Counted from the first letter of the stretch, positions 46,738-55,807 are shown. The stretch: DNA of 64,000 bases from Methanolobus vulcani (GCF_900100715.1 NZ_FNCA01000001.1:124001-188000), one strand, 5' to 3'. Numbers and translations are program-made. Notes: generated by a model not told the origin, from the letters alone.

Positions 46738-47361
46738 ATGGACATTACTTCCTATATCTTTGATATACTCTACACTTTCTCATCAACACTGTTGTACCCG
46801 GTGATAATAGTACTGATATTGCTTGCTGTTTATTCCCTGATACTGATCGGTGAATTCATTTCAGAATCGTTGAAACGAAAACGTGATACGGAGAATCTAG
46901 AACTTTGCTGCAGCAGTACTCGTAAACACATACTCACCAAAGATTATGAAAAGGCTGCAGGCTCACTCCGAATTCTCAAACAGAACTTCCTTGTGAAAAA
47001 CTTTGCATTAAGTGCGGCTGATCATATTGAAAAGGAAGATCTTCTGTCACTTGAGTGGATAGTCCAGGAATACGAAATAAATATGGCAAAAAGACTGGAA
47101 CAAACCAGAATTGTTGCAACAATCTCACCAATGGTAGGACTTATGGGAACTCTTATTCCACTTGGACCTGCACTTATAGGCCTTTCACAGGGAAATATAG
47201 AGGAACTGGCTAACAACCTCATGATAGCATTTGCAACAACTGTTATAGGACTTTTTGCAGGAAGCATAGGATATGTGCTCACCCAGATAAGAAAAAGATG
47301 GTATTGGCAGGATATGGCTGATATTGATTACATCCTTGACACCCTGGAGGTTAAAGAATGA
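46738..47361 (+). CDS. MotA/TolQ/ExbB proton channel family protein
   Basis: This 207-residue membrane protein has an N-terminal helix, a cytoplasmic segment and two helices near the C-terminus. The TolQ/ExbB motif is ISPMVGLMGTLIPLGPALIGLS and continues ATTVIGLFAGSIGYVL. In bacteria such proteins form a proton-driven motor with ExbD/TolR. The stop overlaps the DUF2149 gene start by four bases (ATGA), so DUF2149 is the likely partner. It lies 186 bases after the S-layer gene, with a terminator between. Confidence 0.88.
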   Translation: MDITSYIFDILYTFSSTLLYPVIIVLILLAVYSLILIGEFISESLKRKRDTENLELCCSSTRKHILTKDYEKAAGSLRILKQNFLVKNFALSAADHIEKEDLLSLEWIVQEYEINMAKRLEQTRIVATISPMVGLMGTLIPLGPALIGLSQGNIEELANNLMIAFATTVIGLFAGSIGYVLTQIRKRWYWQDMADIDYILDTLEVKE

Positions 47362-47720
47362 GACGCAGCAGGAATGACCGCCGAAAGCAGATATATGACG
47401 ATGAGGAACAGAACCCGCTTACTGGTGTAGCGAACCTCTTTGACATTGCAATGGTATTCTCTGTGGCACTTCTGGTGGCACTTGTCATGTCCTATCAGCT
47501 TCCGGAACTGTTGAGCCCCACAGAGAACATAACCATTGTGAAAAATCCCGGTGCGAAGAATATGGAAATGATCATTAAAGAAGCCGGTGAACCTGTAAAA
47601 GTGCTTGATATGAGTGAGAATAAGGGTACTGGAGCAGGAGAATATCTTGGCGCTGCTTATAGATTGCCGGATGGTACCATTGTGTATGTTCCAAATGATG
47701 GTAACTCAACAGGAACCTAA
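47358..47720 (+). CDS. DUF2149 family protein (ExbD-like partner)
   Basis: This 120-residue protein has a basic N-terminus (MRRSRNDRRKQ), a conserved NPLTGVANLFDIAMVFSVALLVALV helix (split NPLTGVANLFD / IAMVFSVALLVALV) and a small extracytoplasmic domain ending in YRLPDGTIVYVP. A single N-terminal helix, an Asp at its start, and one exported domain is the ExbD/TolR topology. It is coupled by ATGA to the ExbB/TolQ-like gene. Function in archaea is unknown; force transmission to an envelope partner is inferred. Confidence 0.8.
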   Translation: MRRSRNDRRKQIYDDEEQNPLTGVANLFDIAMVFSVALLVALVMSYQLPELLSPTENITIVKNPGAKNMEMIIKEAGEPVKVLDMSENKGTGAGEYLGAAYRLPDGTIVYVPNDGNSTGT

Positions 47721-47897
47721 AAAAAATCTGCAATTGGATTTTCAATAATCATACTGATTTGAAAGCTAAGATCACTATATTTGATATAAAATCACAAAAA
47801 TGTAGTCATATGAGTTTGTATAATAATTAAAATATAAACTAAAACATCTTTTTTATTCTTAGCACTATTTAATCATTTTTTCACGATTAATTGTTCT

Positions 47898-47926
47898 GTG
47901 CAATTTTTGCACATGTATATATATGA
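47898..47926 (+). promoter_or_regulatory. Palindrome and TATA box ahead of the Met-rich gene
   Basis: GTGCAA-TTT-TTGCAC (47898-47912) is a perfect inverted repeat that abuts GTATATATATG (47915-47925). More TATA-like runs follow (47933-47945). The position fits an operator for a metal or stress regulator. The rest of the gap 47721-48005 shows no gene. Confidence 0.4.
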
Positions 47927-48005
47927 ACGCCAATATATACATATAGATGCCACATAAAATATACAAATGATGAAATCCTGAACGAACTAGTGTGAGGAGT
48001 AATGT

Positions 48006-48353
48006 ATGGATATGAATTCAATGAAAATGAACTCGATGAATATGAAATCCATGGATATGGACGATATGGATATGATGGACATGGAAAACATGAATTTATG
48101 CCAGAGTTGCGGAATGCCAATGAAAGATCACATGGATTTCGGAACTAATGAAGATGGTTCAATGAACAATAACTATTGCACACATTGTTATCAGAAAGGT
48201 GATTTCACAGAACCTGATATATGCATGGACGATATGATCAATAAATGCACACATATGATGGTTGAGATGAACATGATGCCTGAAAAAGAAGCAAAAGAAA
48301 TGAATATGAAGCTTATTCCAAACCTTAAAAGATGGATGATGGAAAAGACGTAA
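48006..48353 (+). CDS. Met/Asp-rich zinc-ribbon protein
   Basis: The 115 residues fall into two parts. Residues 1-30 are an unusual Met-Asp/Asn-Ser repeat (MDMNSMKMNSMNMKSMDMDD). The rest is a putative zinc ribbon (CQSCGMPMKDH, then YCTHCYQKGDF) with a helical tail that is also Met-rich (MINKCTHMMVEMNMMPE). About one residue in four is Met, which suggests soft-metal (Cu/Ag) or oxidant handling in addition to Zn. ATG 48006 is chosen over ATG 48002 because GAGGAG lies six bases before it and the other frame has no family match. Function unknown. Confidence 0.75.
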   Translation: MDMNSMKMNSMNMKSMDMDDMDMMDMENMNLCQSCGMPMKDHMDFGTNEDGSMNNNYCTHCYQKGDFTEPDICMDDMINKCTHMMVEMNMMPEKEAKEMNMKLIPNLKRWMMEKT

Positions 48354-48392
48354 AAGTAAATTTTACAAAATCAAGTTGATTTTATTTCTTCT
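48350..48392. terminator. Hairpins between the Met-rich gene and the permease
   Basis: GTAAAA-GTAAA-TTTTAC and then AAAATCA-AGT-TGATTTT lie directly after the stop codon and are followed by a T-rich tract. They separate two convergent genes. Confidence 0.5.
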
Positions 48393-48412
48393 TTTTTATC
48401 AATTACTTCGTT

Positions 48413-49714
48413 TTAGCTGGATCCAGAAGTATCATTGGATCTAAGGAACCTTTTTTCAGCTACATATAGAAAAACCATCATAATGAATGCTATTACAATC
48501 AACATTCTGTCAGATGAAGCCTTGAATAGAACCAATGCACACAGTACAATTGAATCAAGCAATATCGCTATAGTTATTAGCAGAGGATTTGCATTAATGT
48601 CCTTTTGCAATTTGCGTAGAACGCCCCATTGCAGAACAATATCCATTACAAGATAGAGAATAGCTCCAAGAGAAGCTATACGACTAAGATCAAGGAATAT
48701 TGTCAGAATAATAGCAATCACTATTGTATAAACCAGTGTATGCTGCTGTACACTTCCAGGCATGCCAAAATGACTGTGTGGAACAAGCTCCATTTCTGTT
48801 AGCATTGCAAGCATTCGTGACACCGCAAAAACACTGGCAATAATACCAGAGACCGTGGCAATTATGGCTAACAACACGGTAAACCACAGACCAAAGCTAC
48901 CAAAGACTGGTCTTGCTGCTTCTGCAAGGGCAAAATCTCTTGCCTGTGAAATTTCAGCAATACTAAGACTTCCTGAAACTGCAAGTGATACTAAAAGATA
49001 AAGTATTGTGCATATTGAAAGAGAAATGATTATTGCCCTTCCCACATTCTTATGCGGATCTTCGACTTCAGAACCACTGTTGGTTATAGTTGTAAAACCT
49101 TTATAAGCAAGCACTGAAAGGGCAATAGCTGCCAGAAATCCCATTGAAGAAAAGGATGATACGTCAGTTGATACTGAAGAAAAGGAAAAGTCTGCAAGCC
49201 AGAGACCGACTATTCCAAAAATAGCAATTCCACCTATTTTGATAAAAGCCATGCTGAATGAAATCTTTTCGATTACATCATTACCTGAAATGTTCACAAT
49301 AAATGCAAAAACCAATAAAACAACACCTAAAACAGGGATAAGAAAACTTCCCTGCTGAATATCAAATAACTGTAATGTATATGTACCAAAAGTACGTGCA
49401 ACAAGACTTTCGTTGATCACCATGGAAAATGCCATCAGTAGCGCACTAAAGCCTGTTATGACCTTTTTACCATAGGCTTTTTTCAAATACATTGCAATTC
49501 CTCCTGCCGAAGGATAGGCATTTGACATTTTTATGTAAGCATATGAGCTAAATGCTGCAACAATCGCACCAATTACAAATGCTGCGGGAAACCATTGTCC
49601 CGCAAGTTCAGCAACCTGCCCCAGAAGTGCAAATATACCTGCACCTATCATTACGCCTGTCCCAAGAGAAACAGCACCTGTTAGCGTCAGGCTTCCAGAT
49701 TTGTATTGACTCAA
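48413..49714 (-). CDS. APC family amino acid permease
   Basis: This 433-residue transporter has twelve predicted helices. The start SLTLTGAVSLGTGVMIGAGIFALLG is the conserved APC helix 1 (here given as GTGVMIGAGIFALLG), followed by YPSAGGIAMYLKKAYG and ALSVLAYKGFTTITNSGSEVEDP with its substrate-loop acids. It probably exchanges or imports an amino acid or polyamine. It starts with a TTG whose GGGGGGT ribosome site is eight bases upstream. Substrate not readable. Confidence 0.87.
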   Translation of the reverse strand: MSQYKSGSLTLTGAVSLGTGVMIGAGIFALLGQVAELAGQWFPAAFVIGAIVAAFSSYAYIKMSNAYPSAGGIAMYLKKAYGKKVITGFSALLMAFSMVINESLVARTFGTYTLQLFDIQQGSFLIPVLGVVLLVFAFIVNISGNDVIEKISFSMAFIKIGGIAIFGIVGLWLADFSFSSVSTDVSSFSSMGFLAAIALSVLAYKGFTTITNSGSEVEDPHKNVGRAIIISLSICTILYLLVSLAVSGSLSIAEISQARDFALAEAARPVFGSFGLWFTVLLAIIATVSGIIASVFAVSRMLAMLTEMELVPHSHFGMPGSVQQHTLVYTIVIAIILTIFLDLSRIASLGAILYLVMDIVLQWGVLRKLQKDINANPLLITIAILLDSIVLCALVLFKASSDRMLIVIAFIMMVFLYVAEKRFLRSNDTSGSS

Positions 49715-49828
49715 TATTTACCCCCCGGGTAATAAAAGCTGGTTGAAACTACTTGTATGTTTTCATAAATAAAACTGAGAGAGCTTAGTGATCAATGAAT
49801 TTAACGATAGTTGTCCAGATATTTGCCC

Positions 49829-51550
49829 TTATTTTAGAATAACCATGGAGTGAGCATCAAGATCTACTTTTACAAACATTGCTTCACCTGATTGTTCAAT
49901 TATGAATTGCTGCTCAGGACAAAGCAAATTCGTCATTTTCTGACCTTTGCTGTGAAGACTACTATCTATGATAATACAATCTTCCCCTGGTTCTGGATCA
50001 AGGTTCATTGCTACAAGAACTTCGCTTGTATCAAGTATGCGCGAATATGCCAGTGTATTTTTGCCTGATAAGGGATAAAAAAAATCTGTGCCATTTTCAG
50101 AAATTTGTCTGAAATACTGCCTTCCATATCTCAATGCGGGTTCTGACATTCTGATCTTTGCCACTTCTGATATCCCACAATAGATCGGATTTTCCGGATT
50201 GAAGAAATGATATCCTTGTGTCCTGAATGCTCCCCATTCACCACCAAACATACACTCACGGATATATGCATCATCTTCTCCACCGCCATCAAAACCCTGC
50301 TCTGTGCCGTAATAAATGCAGGGTATGCCCTGACTTGTTAGTAAATATGTCATTGCAAGAACAGCCTGCTGATGAATGTTGTTCCCATGCATGAAACGCC
50401 TGTATGGCCTTATCATCTGGTCATGATTATCTACGAAGGTTACAAAATAACGGCCGGCTTCACCATGGTCAGTATAAAGGTTCCTGAAAGCCTCATATCT
50501 GTTCCTGAGAACTTCAGGATTACTGAAACCTTTTATCACTTCCTCAAGCACGAAATACAGGGGAAAATCCAGTGCAGCATCAAGGGAAGGAAAACGTTCA
50601 TTGGTACCCGGAATACGACTGTTGCGGCCAATGTATTTCTGTATGGTTGTGTCATCTCCTACTATTTCCCCGAAAATGAAGAAATTGTGTTTGCCGATAG
50701 ACTTGGCATATTCCTTGATGGCATTACAGAAAATAGCTGTTGAACTGGACTCCAGATGCTTTACAGTATCTATCCTGAACCCATCTATATCAGTCTCTTT
50801 TATCCAGTATTTGTAGATCTTTATTAATGTATCAAGTACATCTGGTCTGCTTACATCAAGCTCTTTCAGAGTGAAGAAATCACCATTTACAGCCTGCTCA
50901 GGATCGTTCCAGTCAGTTATCTGACCTCGTCTTTTGTAACATTCAGGACTTTGAAGTTCCTGTGGCCAGACAGCATCGTTTTCACCAATACTATTGTGAT
51001 CATTATCAGTGGGAAAAGTACGCCATGCTCCAAAATCAAAAGGACCTGGGGCATTCTTCCAGTAATAATATGGATCGTCTTCGGGATATTCCCAGTTGTC
51101 TCCTGTGTGATTGATTATAATGTCCAGAATTACATACATATCACGACTATGAGCTTCTTTTACAAGCTCCTGAAGGTCTTCTAGCTTTCCGAATCTTTCA
51201 TCCACCTTCAGGAAATCCTGTATCCCATAACCATGATAGCTTTCATCTATTTCCTGTCTGTTACGGAATACCGGACTTAACCAGATGGCATTAGCACCCA
51301 GACCTTTGATATAATCAAGTCTTCTGGTTATGCCTTTGATATTGCCCCCCTGAAACTTCTTTCCCTGTGAAATATCAAGCACCTGCGGCTCTGATGAGTT
51401 GCTGTAAGGTTCTGTATCACCCACATTGTTGTCAAACCTGTCCACCAGCAAAAAATAAATGAACACATCCCTCCAGTCTGAAGGAGAAGGAAAAACACCA
51501 TTTTGAATATCAAAATTAATGTCTTTAACAGATCGGATATTTTCTCCCAT
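49829..51550 (-). CDS. Cytoplasmic alpha-amylase family enzyme (GH13)
   Basis: This 573-residue enzyme carries all four GH13 regions: DIIINHTG, GFRIDTVKHL with nucleophile Asp261, FGEIVGDD with Glu295, and FVDNHDQ. The N-terminus is DVFIYFLLVDRFDN and the acceptor region SYHGYGIQDF. It has no signal peptide, so acts on intracellular alpha-glucans (maltodextrins or glycogen), complementing the GH57/GH15/GDE set at 35-42 kb although it is apart from it. Exact product (amylase, neopullulanase, cyclomaltodextrinase) is undetermined. SD AGGGA is upstream. Confidence 0.9.
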   Translation of the reverse strand: MGENIRSVKDINFDIQNGVFPSPSDWRDVFIYFLLVDRFDNNVGDTEPYSNSSEPQVLDISQGKKFQGGNIKGITRRLDYIKGLGANAIWLSPVFRNRQEIDESYHGYGIQDFLKVDERFGKLEDLQELVKEAHSRDMYVILDIIINHTGDNWEYPEDDPYYYWKNAPGPFDFGAWRTFPTDNDHNSIGENDAVWPQELQSPECYKRRGQITDWNDPEQAVNGDFFTLKELDVSRPDVLDTLIKIYKYWIKETDIDGFRIDTVKHLESSSTAIFCNAIKEYAKSIGKHNFFIFGEIVGDDTTIQKYIGRNSRIPGTNERFPSLDAALDFPLYFVLEEVIKGFSNPEVLRNRYEAFRNLYTDHGEAGRYFVTFVDNHDQMIRPYRRFMHGNNIHQQAVLAMTYLLTSQGIPCIYYGTEQGFDGGGEDDAYIRECMFGGEWGAFRTQGYHFFNPENPIYCGISEVAKIRMSEPALRYGRQYFRQISENGTDFFYPLSGKNTLAYSRILDTSEVLVAMNLDPEPGEDCIIIDSSLHSKGQKMTNLLCPEQQFIIEQSGEAMFVKVDLDAHSMVILK

Positions 51551-51630
51551 ATGAATCCCTGTTAATTATTGTGTCTTAAAGATAATAATCATTTGTACCC
51601 TGTGCAGAGTATTAATAAAATCGTATTAGA

Positions 51631-52059
51631 TCAGTCACGCATATCTGAGCATATAAGCATGAAGTCATCTCTGGAAATTGAGCGGAAACCATTTCTGAGA
51701 AACATACCCCAACGGGCTTTATTCTTGATGAACTCCAGTTGAGGTATCAGCGGCCCGACATCTGTTTCATGGATGTCGGCAAGATATTCAACCTCACGCC
51801 GATATGGTTTAAATGAAGCCGAAAGGTTCACCTGAAATACCTCTTCCCCGGTAACCCTTGCAATTGCCACGAATCTCTGATATGGTTTGGTATCGCCGTA
51901 TATTCTTTTTGGAGAATAGTATGCTATCCAGTCACCAATATTCATCTTTTCCAGGGGAGAGCTCCTGCCGTGAGAAGCCTGGGTGAAGCCCCCATGTATT
52001 CCTGCAAGCACATGATCCTTGGATGCAACTATGAGCCAGTATCCAACCTTGTTTTGCAT
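51631..52059 (-). CDS. EVE domain-containing protein (UPF0310)
   Basis: This 142-residue PUA-like/EVE protein (start GYWLIVASKDHV, then MNIGDWIAYYSPKRIYGD and the C-terminal RWGMFLRNGFRSISRDDF) matches the archaeal-bacterial UPF0310 group. EVE domains bind modified nucleotides in DNA or RNA; some are fused to restriction systems, but none is here. SD GGAGT is upstream. The role in this organism is unknown. Confidence 0.82.
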   Translation of the reverse strand: MQNKVGYWLIVASKDHVLAGIHGGFTQASHGRSSPLEKMNIGDWIAYYSPKRIYGDTKPYQRFVAIARVTGEEVFQVNLSASFKPYRREVEYLADIHETDVGPLIPQLEFIKNKARWGMFLRNGFRSISRDDFMLICSDMRD

Positions 52060-52088
52060 ATTTAGACTCCAATCCTGATAGTCAGCTT

Positions 52089-52313
52089 TTACTTTCTAGC
52101 TGTACTAAAACCCATCAAAGAATATGGAAGACAGTGCCTTGTTATCGATGAAAAAAGCCCAATAAGTGCAATCAGAGCAAGTATCCACTGCCATATACCC
52201 GGTGCTACCAGATCCATTGCAAGGGCAATTATTGCCAGCGTTCCCAAAAGTGCCCTGATAAAAAGATCAAAACCGCCTACATTCTCCTTGAATAATAATT
52301 CATTCGTATCCAT
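52089..52313 (-). CDS. DUF2892 small membrane protein
   Basis: This 74-residue protein has two hydrophobic segments (FIRALLGTLAIIALAMDL and WILALIALIGLFSS) and a CLPYSLMG C-terminal motif. It matches DUF2892/YgaP-type inner membrane domains. SD GGGAGTGA is upstream. Function is unknown. Confidence 0.8.
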   Translation of the reverse strand: MDTNELLFKENVGGFDLFIRALLGTLAIIALAMDLVAPGIWQWILALIALIGLFSSITRHCLPYSLMGFSTARK

Positions 52314-52431
52314 ATATTCACTCCCTTAGGTAAATTGAACAGAATTTCAAGTAAATGACTATTCTGAACACAGAAAATATGGACAAACTTACAGATAAAA
52401 GGTTCTGATATTTAGTTAGAAAAGAGTGAAG

Positions 52432-52503
52432 TACACCAGCCGGGATTCGAACCCGGGTTCGAGCGTTGGCAACGCCCGGTGATAACCGCTACACTACTGG
52501 TGT
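52432..52503 (-). tRNA. tRNA-Gly (GCC)
   Basis: A 72-base cloverleaf with acceptor stem ACACCAG/CTGGTGT (seven pairs), anticodon arm GGGCG-TTGCCAA-CGCTC (anticodon GCC), T arm CCGGG-TTCGAAT-CCCGG and discriminator A. The 3' CCA is not encoded. Its 5' base is A1 (paired with U72) rather than the G usual in tRNA-Gly. Confidence 0.9.
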
Positions 52504-52515
52504 GCTTTGCTTAGG

Positions 52516-52588
52516 TGCCCAGACCCGGACTTGAACCGGGGACAACTGCCTCTTCAGGGCAGCGCTCTCCCAACTGAGCTACCTGGGC
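52516..52588 (-). tRNA. tRNA-Phe (GAA)
   Basis: A 73-base cloverleaf with acceptor GCCCAGG/TCTGGGC, D arm GCTCAGTTGGGAGAGC, anticodon loop CTGAAGA (anticodon GAA), T arm CCCGG-TTCAAGT-CCGGG and discriminator A. CCA is not encoded. Confidence 0.95.
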
Positions 52589-52655
52589 ATGATGACCCGA
52601 AGCACCTAAATGTTGCTTTTACATTTAAACTTAACTGTTGCAAGACTGTTTTTGG

Positions 52656-52729
<74 letters not shown>

Positions 52730-52876
52730 ATTATGCAGTTTGCGAATATCTGTAAACACCTTGCTGCTTTCTAACACTTTAGTGCTATTATCGCACGCCT
52801 TGGCGCTTATCAGCACCCCTCATAATGCATAATAGGTGATAAACCTTTTGGGTAAACAGACATAATACCTGACCCT

Positions 52877-52886
52877 GCATATAAAG
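52877..52886 (-). promoter_or_regulatory. Box A of the tRNA cluster
   Basis: On the minus strand CTTTATATGC is a near-ideal archaeal box A. Transcription would begin about 25 bases on, giving a leader of about 120 bases before tRNA-Val. That leader and the further gap to 53221 (about 335 bases) contain no credible gene. Confidence 0.55.
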
Positions 52887-53221
52887 AACAGTATCCTTAA
52901 CACATGCCAGCAATAATTCATATTTGCAACAGAACATCTGCAAGTATAGATACAATAAGTTCCCTCTAAATCAGCTCTATACCAAATAATGAGATATGTT
53001 ACAAATATTCAACATCAATAGACACTATTACACATAAGAAATACACAGGGCAGATAATACACAGATTAAAGCCTAACATTCAAACCAGCACATGCGGCAC
53101 ATCTATGGAAATAGATACCTTGCGCCCTGACAGAAAATAAACTTCCGGGCAACCAGTAAGAAACAGCAATACTTGTAGATAATTGGAGAGTTAATTACAG
53201 CTAATAGATTATTAAACTTCA
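52887..53221. other. Non-coding gap upstream of the tRNA cluster
   Basis: About 335 bases of moderately AT-rich DNA lie between the tRNA promoter and the stop codon of the secreted unknown protein. I see no long open frame with a ribosome site, no strong hairpin and no repeats. It seems plain intergenic sequence, or a decayed gene with no readable trace. Confidence 0.4.
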
Positions 53222-53665
53222 TTAACTATAAAATGTGTCTGGAGTGGAATTGGCATCAGCAATACTTTTTGTAGATCCGTCCGGATAAACCATGGTCAAA
53301 ACATCTACGGTTCCATTCAGAGCATGTGAATCATGAAGATAGAAGGCATCATTCTTACGTGAAACATTCTTAGCAAATATCACAGCATGGTCCCTGCCAA
53401 TCTCAACTACCTCAATATCCCCGAAATCCGAAAAGAAAGTATCAATTGAAGGTTCCAGATTGTGCGCGCCCAGAAGAGATATGTACATACTTGAGAACAT
53501 ATCCAGGCCATAGGAACTGGATATTACCGCATTTGTGCCCTGAAATCTCATTGTTACCTGCTTAAAATGAATGTACTCCTCTCCGTTGGAGATAAAGCTA
53601 TTGCTGGCTGAAAACGAAAGCAAGGAGATGATAAGTGCTATGATCAGAAATGCTGTCAGCTTCAT
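53222..53665 (-). CDS. Secreted or lipoprotein-like protein of unknown function
   Basis: This 147-residue protein opens with a clear signal peptide or N-terminal anchor (MKLTAFLIIALIISLLSFSA) and continues as a beta-rich exported domain (YIHFKQVTMRFQGTNAVISS; EVVEIGRDHAVIFAKNVS). It contains N-glycosylation-type sites. I recognise no family. The gene is divergent from lonB; the 180-bp gap carries the lonB promoter. It was kept because the signal peptide and codon pattern look genuine. Confidence 0.65.
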   Translation of the reverse strand: MKLTAFLIIALIISLLSFSASNSFISNGEEYIHFKQVTMRFQGTNAVISSSYGLDMFSSMYISLLGAHNLEPSIDTFFSDFGDIEVVEIGRDHAVIFAKNVSRKNDAFYLHDSHALNGTVDVLTMVYPDGSTKSIADANSTPDTFYS

Positions 53666-53790
53666 AATATTATATCCTGAGCAACAAAGGAAGGCATAAT
53701 TTCTTATATTCTGATGCCACTATACTCATATTAACTTTACTCACAAATTAAATATAATAAATTTGACTTGCATAATTATAAAAACCGTCA

Positions 53791-53812
53791 AGTATATATT
53801 TTGTACGTACAA
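53791..53812 (+). promoter_or_regulatory. lonB TATA box with an adjacent perfect palindrome
   Basis: AGTATATATT (53791-53800) is followed at once by TTGTACGTACAA (53801-53812), a perfect 12-bp palindrome between the TATA box and the expected transcript start (about 53820). A repressor bound here would block transcription, so it is a candidate operator for stress control of the Lon protease. Confidence 0.5.
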
Positions 53813-53845
53813 CTGTGAACAAACCACAAAACTTGCGAGAAGACT

Positions 53846-55747
53846 ATGGAAAAAGAGACTACTGATTCTAGTGAAGAGATTGAACTGTACGAGGACAATT
53901 TCGAAACCACAGACTCCATAGATGTTCCGGAACTCTTAATAGACCAGATAATCGGTCAGGAACATGCAGTGGAGGTGGTAAAAAAGGCAGCCAGTCAGAG
54001 AAGGCATGTAATGATGATAGGAAGCCCGGGTACGGGTAAATCCCTGCTTTCAAAGGCAATGGCTGAACTTCTTCCAAAAGAAGAACTTCAGGATATACTC
54101 GCATATCCAAATCCTGAAGATAACAACAATCCAAAGATACGTTCTGTACCTGCCGGAAAAGGCAGGGAGATCGTAATGGCACACAAGCTGGAAGCACAGA
54201 AAAAAGCCCAGTCACGTAATATGTTGATGATGATCCTGGTATTCGGTATCATTATCTATTCATTCTACGTCGGCCAGCTTCTGTGGGGTATCATTGCAGC
54301 GATAATGATATTGCTCTTAACACGCCAGTTCATGCCAAAAGAAGAAATGATGATACCAAAGCTCATTGTTTCTAACTACCAGAAAGAACACGCACCATTC
54401 CTTGATGCAACAGGAACACATGCAGGTGCACTTCTTGGAGATGTCAGACACGACCCGTTCCAGTCTGGTGGTCTTGAAACACCAGCTCATGACAGGGTAG
54501 AGAGCGGTGACATACACAAATCACACAAGGGTGTACTGTTCATAGATGAGATCAACACCCTTAGCCTTGAATCTCAGCAGAGCCTGCTTACAGCCCTTCA
54601 GGAAAAGGAATATCCGATCACCGGACAATCCGAAAGGAGTTCAGGTGCACTTGTCAAGACAGAACCTGTACCATGTGACTTTATCATGGTGGCAGCAGGT
54701 AACCTTGATGCAATGGAAAAGATGCATCCTGCACTCAGGTCACGTATAAAGGGATACGGATACGAGCTTTTCATGAGGGAATCCATGGAAGATAATGCTG
54801 AAAACCGCAAGACTCTAGTCAGATTCGTGGCACAGGAAGTCATGAGAGACGGCCATATACCACCATTTGACCAGACCGCTGTGGATGAAGTTATCCGTGA
54901 AGCTCAAAGAAGAGCAGGTAGAAAGGGACATCTCACACTTAAACTCCGTGACCTTGGAGGTCTTATAAGAGTTGCAGGTGACATTGCTCAATCAGAAGAT
55001 GCACCGGTTGCTACTGCAAAGCATGTACTTGCCGCAAAGAAGATGGCAAGATCAATCGAACAGCAGCTTGCTGACAGCTATCTTGAACGCAAGAACGATT
55101 ACCAGCTTTTCAAGAAGATGGGAAGTGCAGTAGGAAGAGTAAACGGTCTTGCTGTAATGGGAGGAGATTCAGGAATCGTACTGCCGATAATGGCAGGAGT
55201 AGCTCCATCACTCTCTAACTCAGAAGGTAAGGTCATTGCAACAGGTATGCTCAAGGATATAGCAAAAGAAGCTGTACAGAATGTGTCCGCTGTAATCAAG
55301 AACGTAACAGGCAAGGATATAAGCAACCATGACATCCACATCCAGTTTATTGGAACGTATGAAGGTGTGGAAGGTGACAGTGCATCCATATCCATCGCCA
55401 CTGCCGTCATATCAGCTCTTGAGAACATCCCTATCGATCAGTCTGTAGCCATGACAGGTTCGCTTTCCGTAAGAGGAGACGTGCTTCCTATCGGTGGTGC
55501 TACCTATAAGATCGAAGCAGCAGCAAGAGCTGGCATAAAGAAAGTAATTATTCCAAAATCCAACGAGGATGACGTACTGATCGAAGATGCATACAAGGAT
55601 AAAATAGAGATAGTTCCTGTAACCAACATTGTAGAAGTTATAGAACACAGTCTCGTAGGTCCTGAAAAGGAAAGGATCCTTGAGAAACTTAAGAGTCTCA
55701 GCAGCCTCAAGACCGGTACCGAAATGCCTGAAGTGGTCCCTGTGTGA
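53846..55747 (+). CDS. lonB: Archaeal membrane-anchored Lon protease (LonB)
   Basis: This 633-residue ATP-dependent protease has an N-terminal AAA+ half with Walker A GSPGTGKS (59-66). Two hydrophobic helices inserted in the AAA domain (NMLMMILVFGIIIYSFYVG; LWGIIAAIMILLLTRQF) anchor it to the membrane, as in archaeal LonB. Walker B is FIDEINTL. The C-terminal protease domain has catalytic Ser512 (EGDSASIS) and Lys555 (TYKIEAAARAG), the Ser-Lys dyad 43 residues apart as in M. jannaschii Lon. It degrades misfolded membrane and soluble proteins. The tldD/tldE pair follows 60 bases downstream. Confidence 0.95.
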   Translation: MEKETTDSSEEIELYEDNFETTDSIDVPELLIDQIIGQEHAVEVVKKAASQRRHVMMIGSPGTGKSLLSKAMAELLPKEELQDILAYPNPEDNNNPKIRSVPAGKGREIVMAHKLEAQKKAQSRNMLMMILVFGIIIYSFYVGQLLWGIIAAIMILLLTRQFMPKEEMMIPKLIVSNYQKEHAPFLDATGTHAGALLGDVRHDPFQSGGLETPAHDRVESGDIHKSHKGVLFIDEINTLSLESQQSLLTALQEKEYPITGQSERSSGALVKTEPVPCDFIMVAAGNLDAMEKMHPALRSRIKGYGYELFMRESMEDNAENRKTLVRFVAQEVMRDGHIPPFDQTAVDEVIREAQRRAGRKGHLTLKLRDLGGLIRVAGDIAQSEDAPVATAKHVLAAKKMARSIEQQLADSYLERKNDYQLFKKMGSAVGRVNGLAVMGGDSGIVLPIMAGVAPSLSNSEGKVIATGMLKDIAKEAVQNVSAVIKNVTGKDISNHDIHIQFIGTYEGVEGDSASISIATAVISALENIPIDQSVAMTGSLSVRGDVLPIGGATYKIEAAARAGIKKVIIPKSNEDDVLIEDAYKDKIEIVPVTNIVEVIEHSLVGPEKERILEKLKSLSSLKTGTEMPEVVPV

Positions 55748-55807
55748 GCAGGGGCTGTTACTTATTTATTTAAATTTTTATTTCATTCACAAAGTGAGGA
55801 GTTAATA

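Noticed and set aside
48002-48150. Alternative frame starting at the ATG at 48002
   Set aside because: It reads through the Met-rich gene's repeats without a family match and ends early; the frame from 48006 carries the zinc ribbon.
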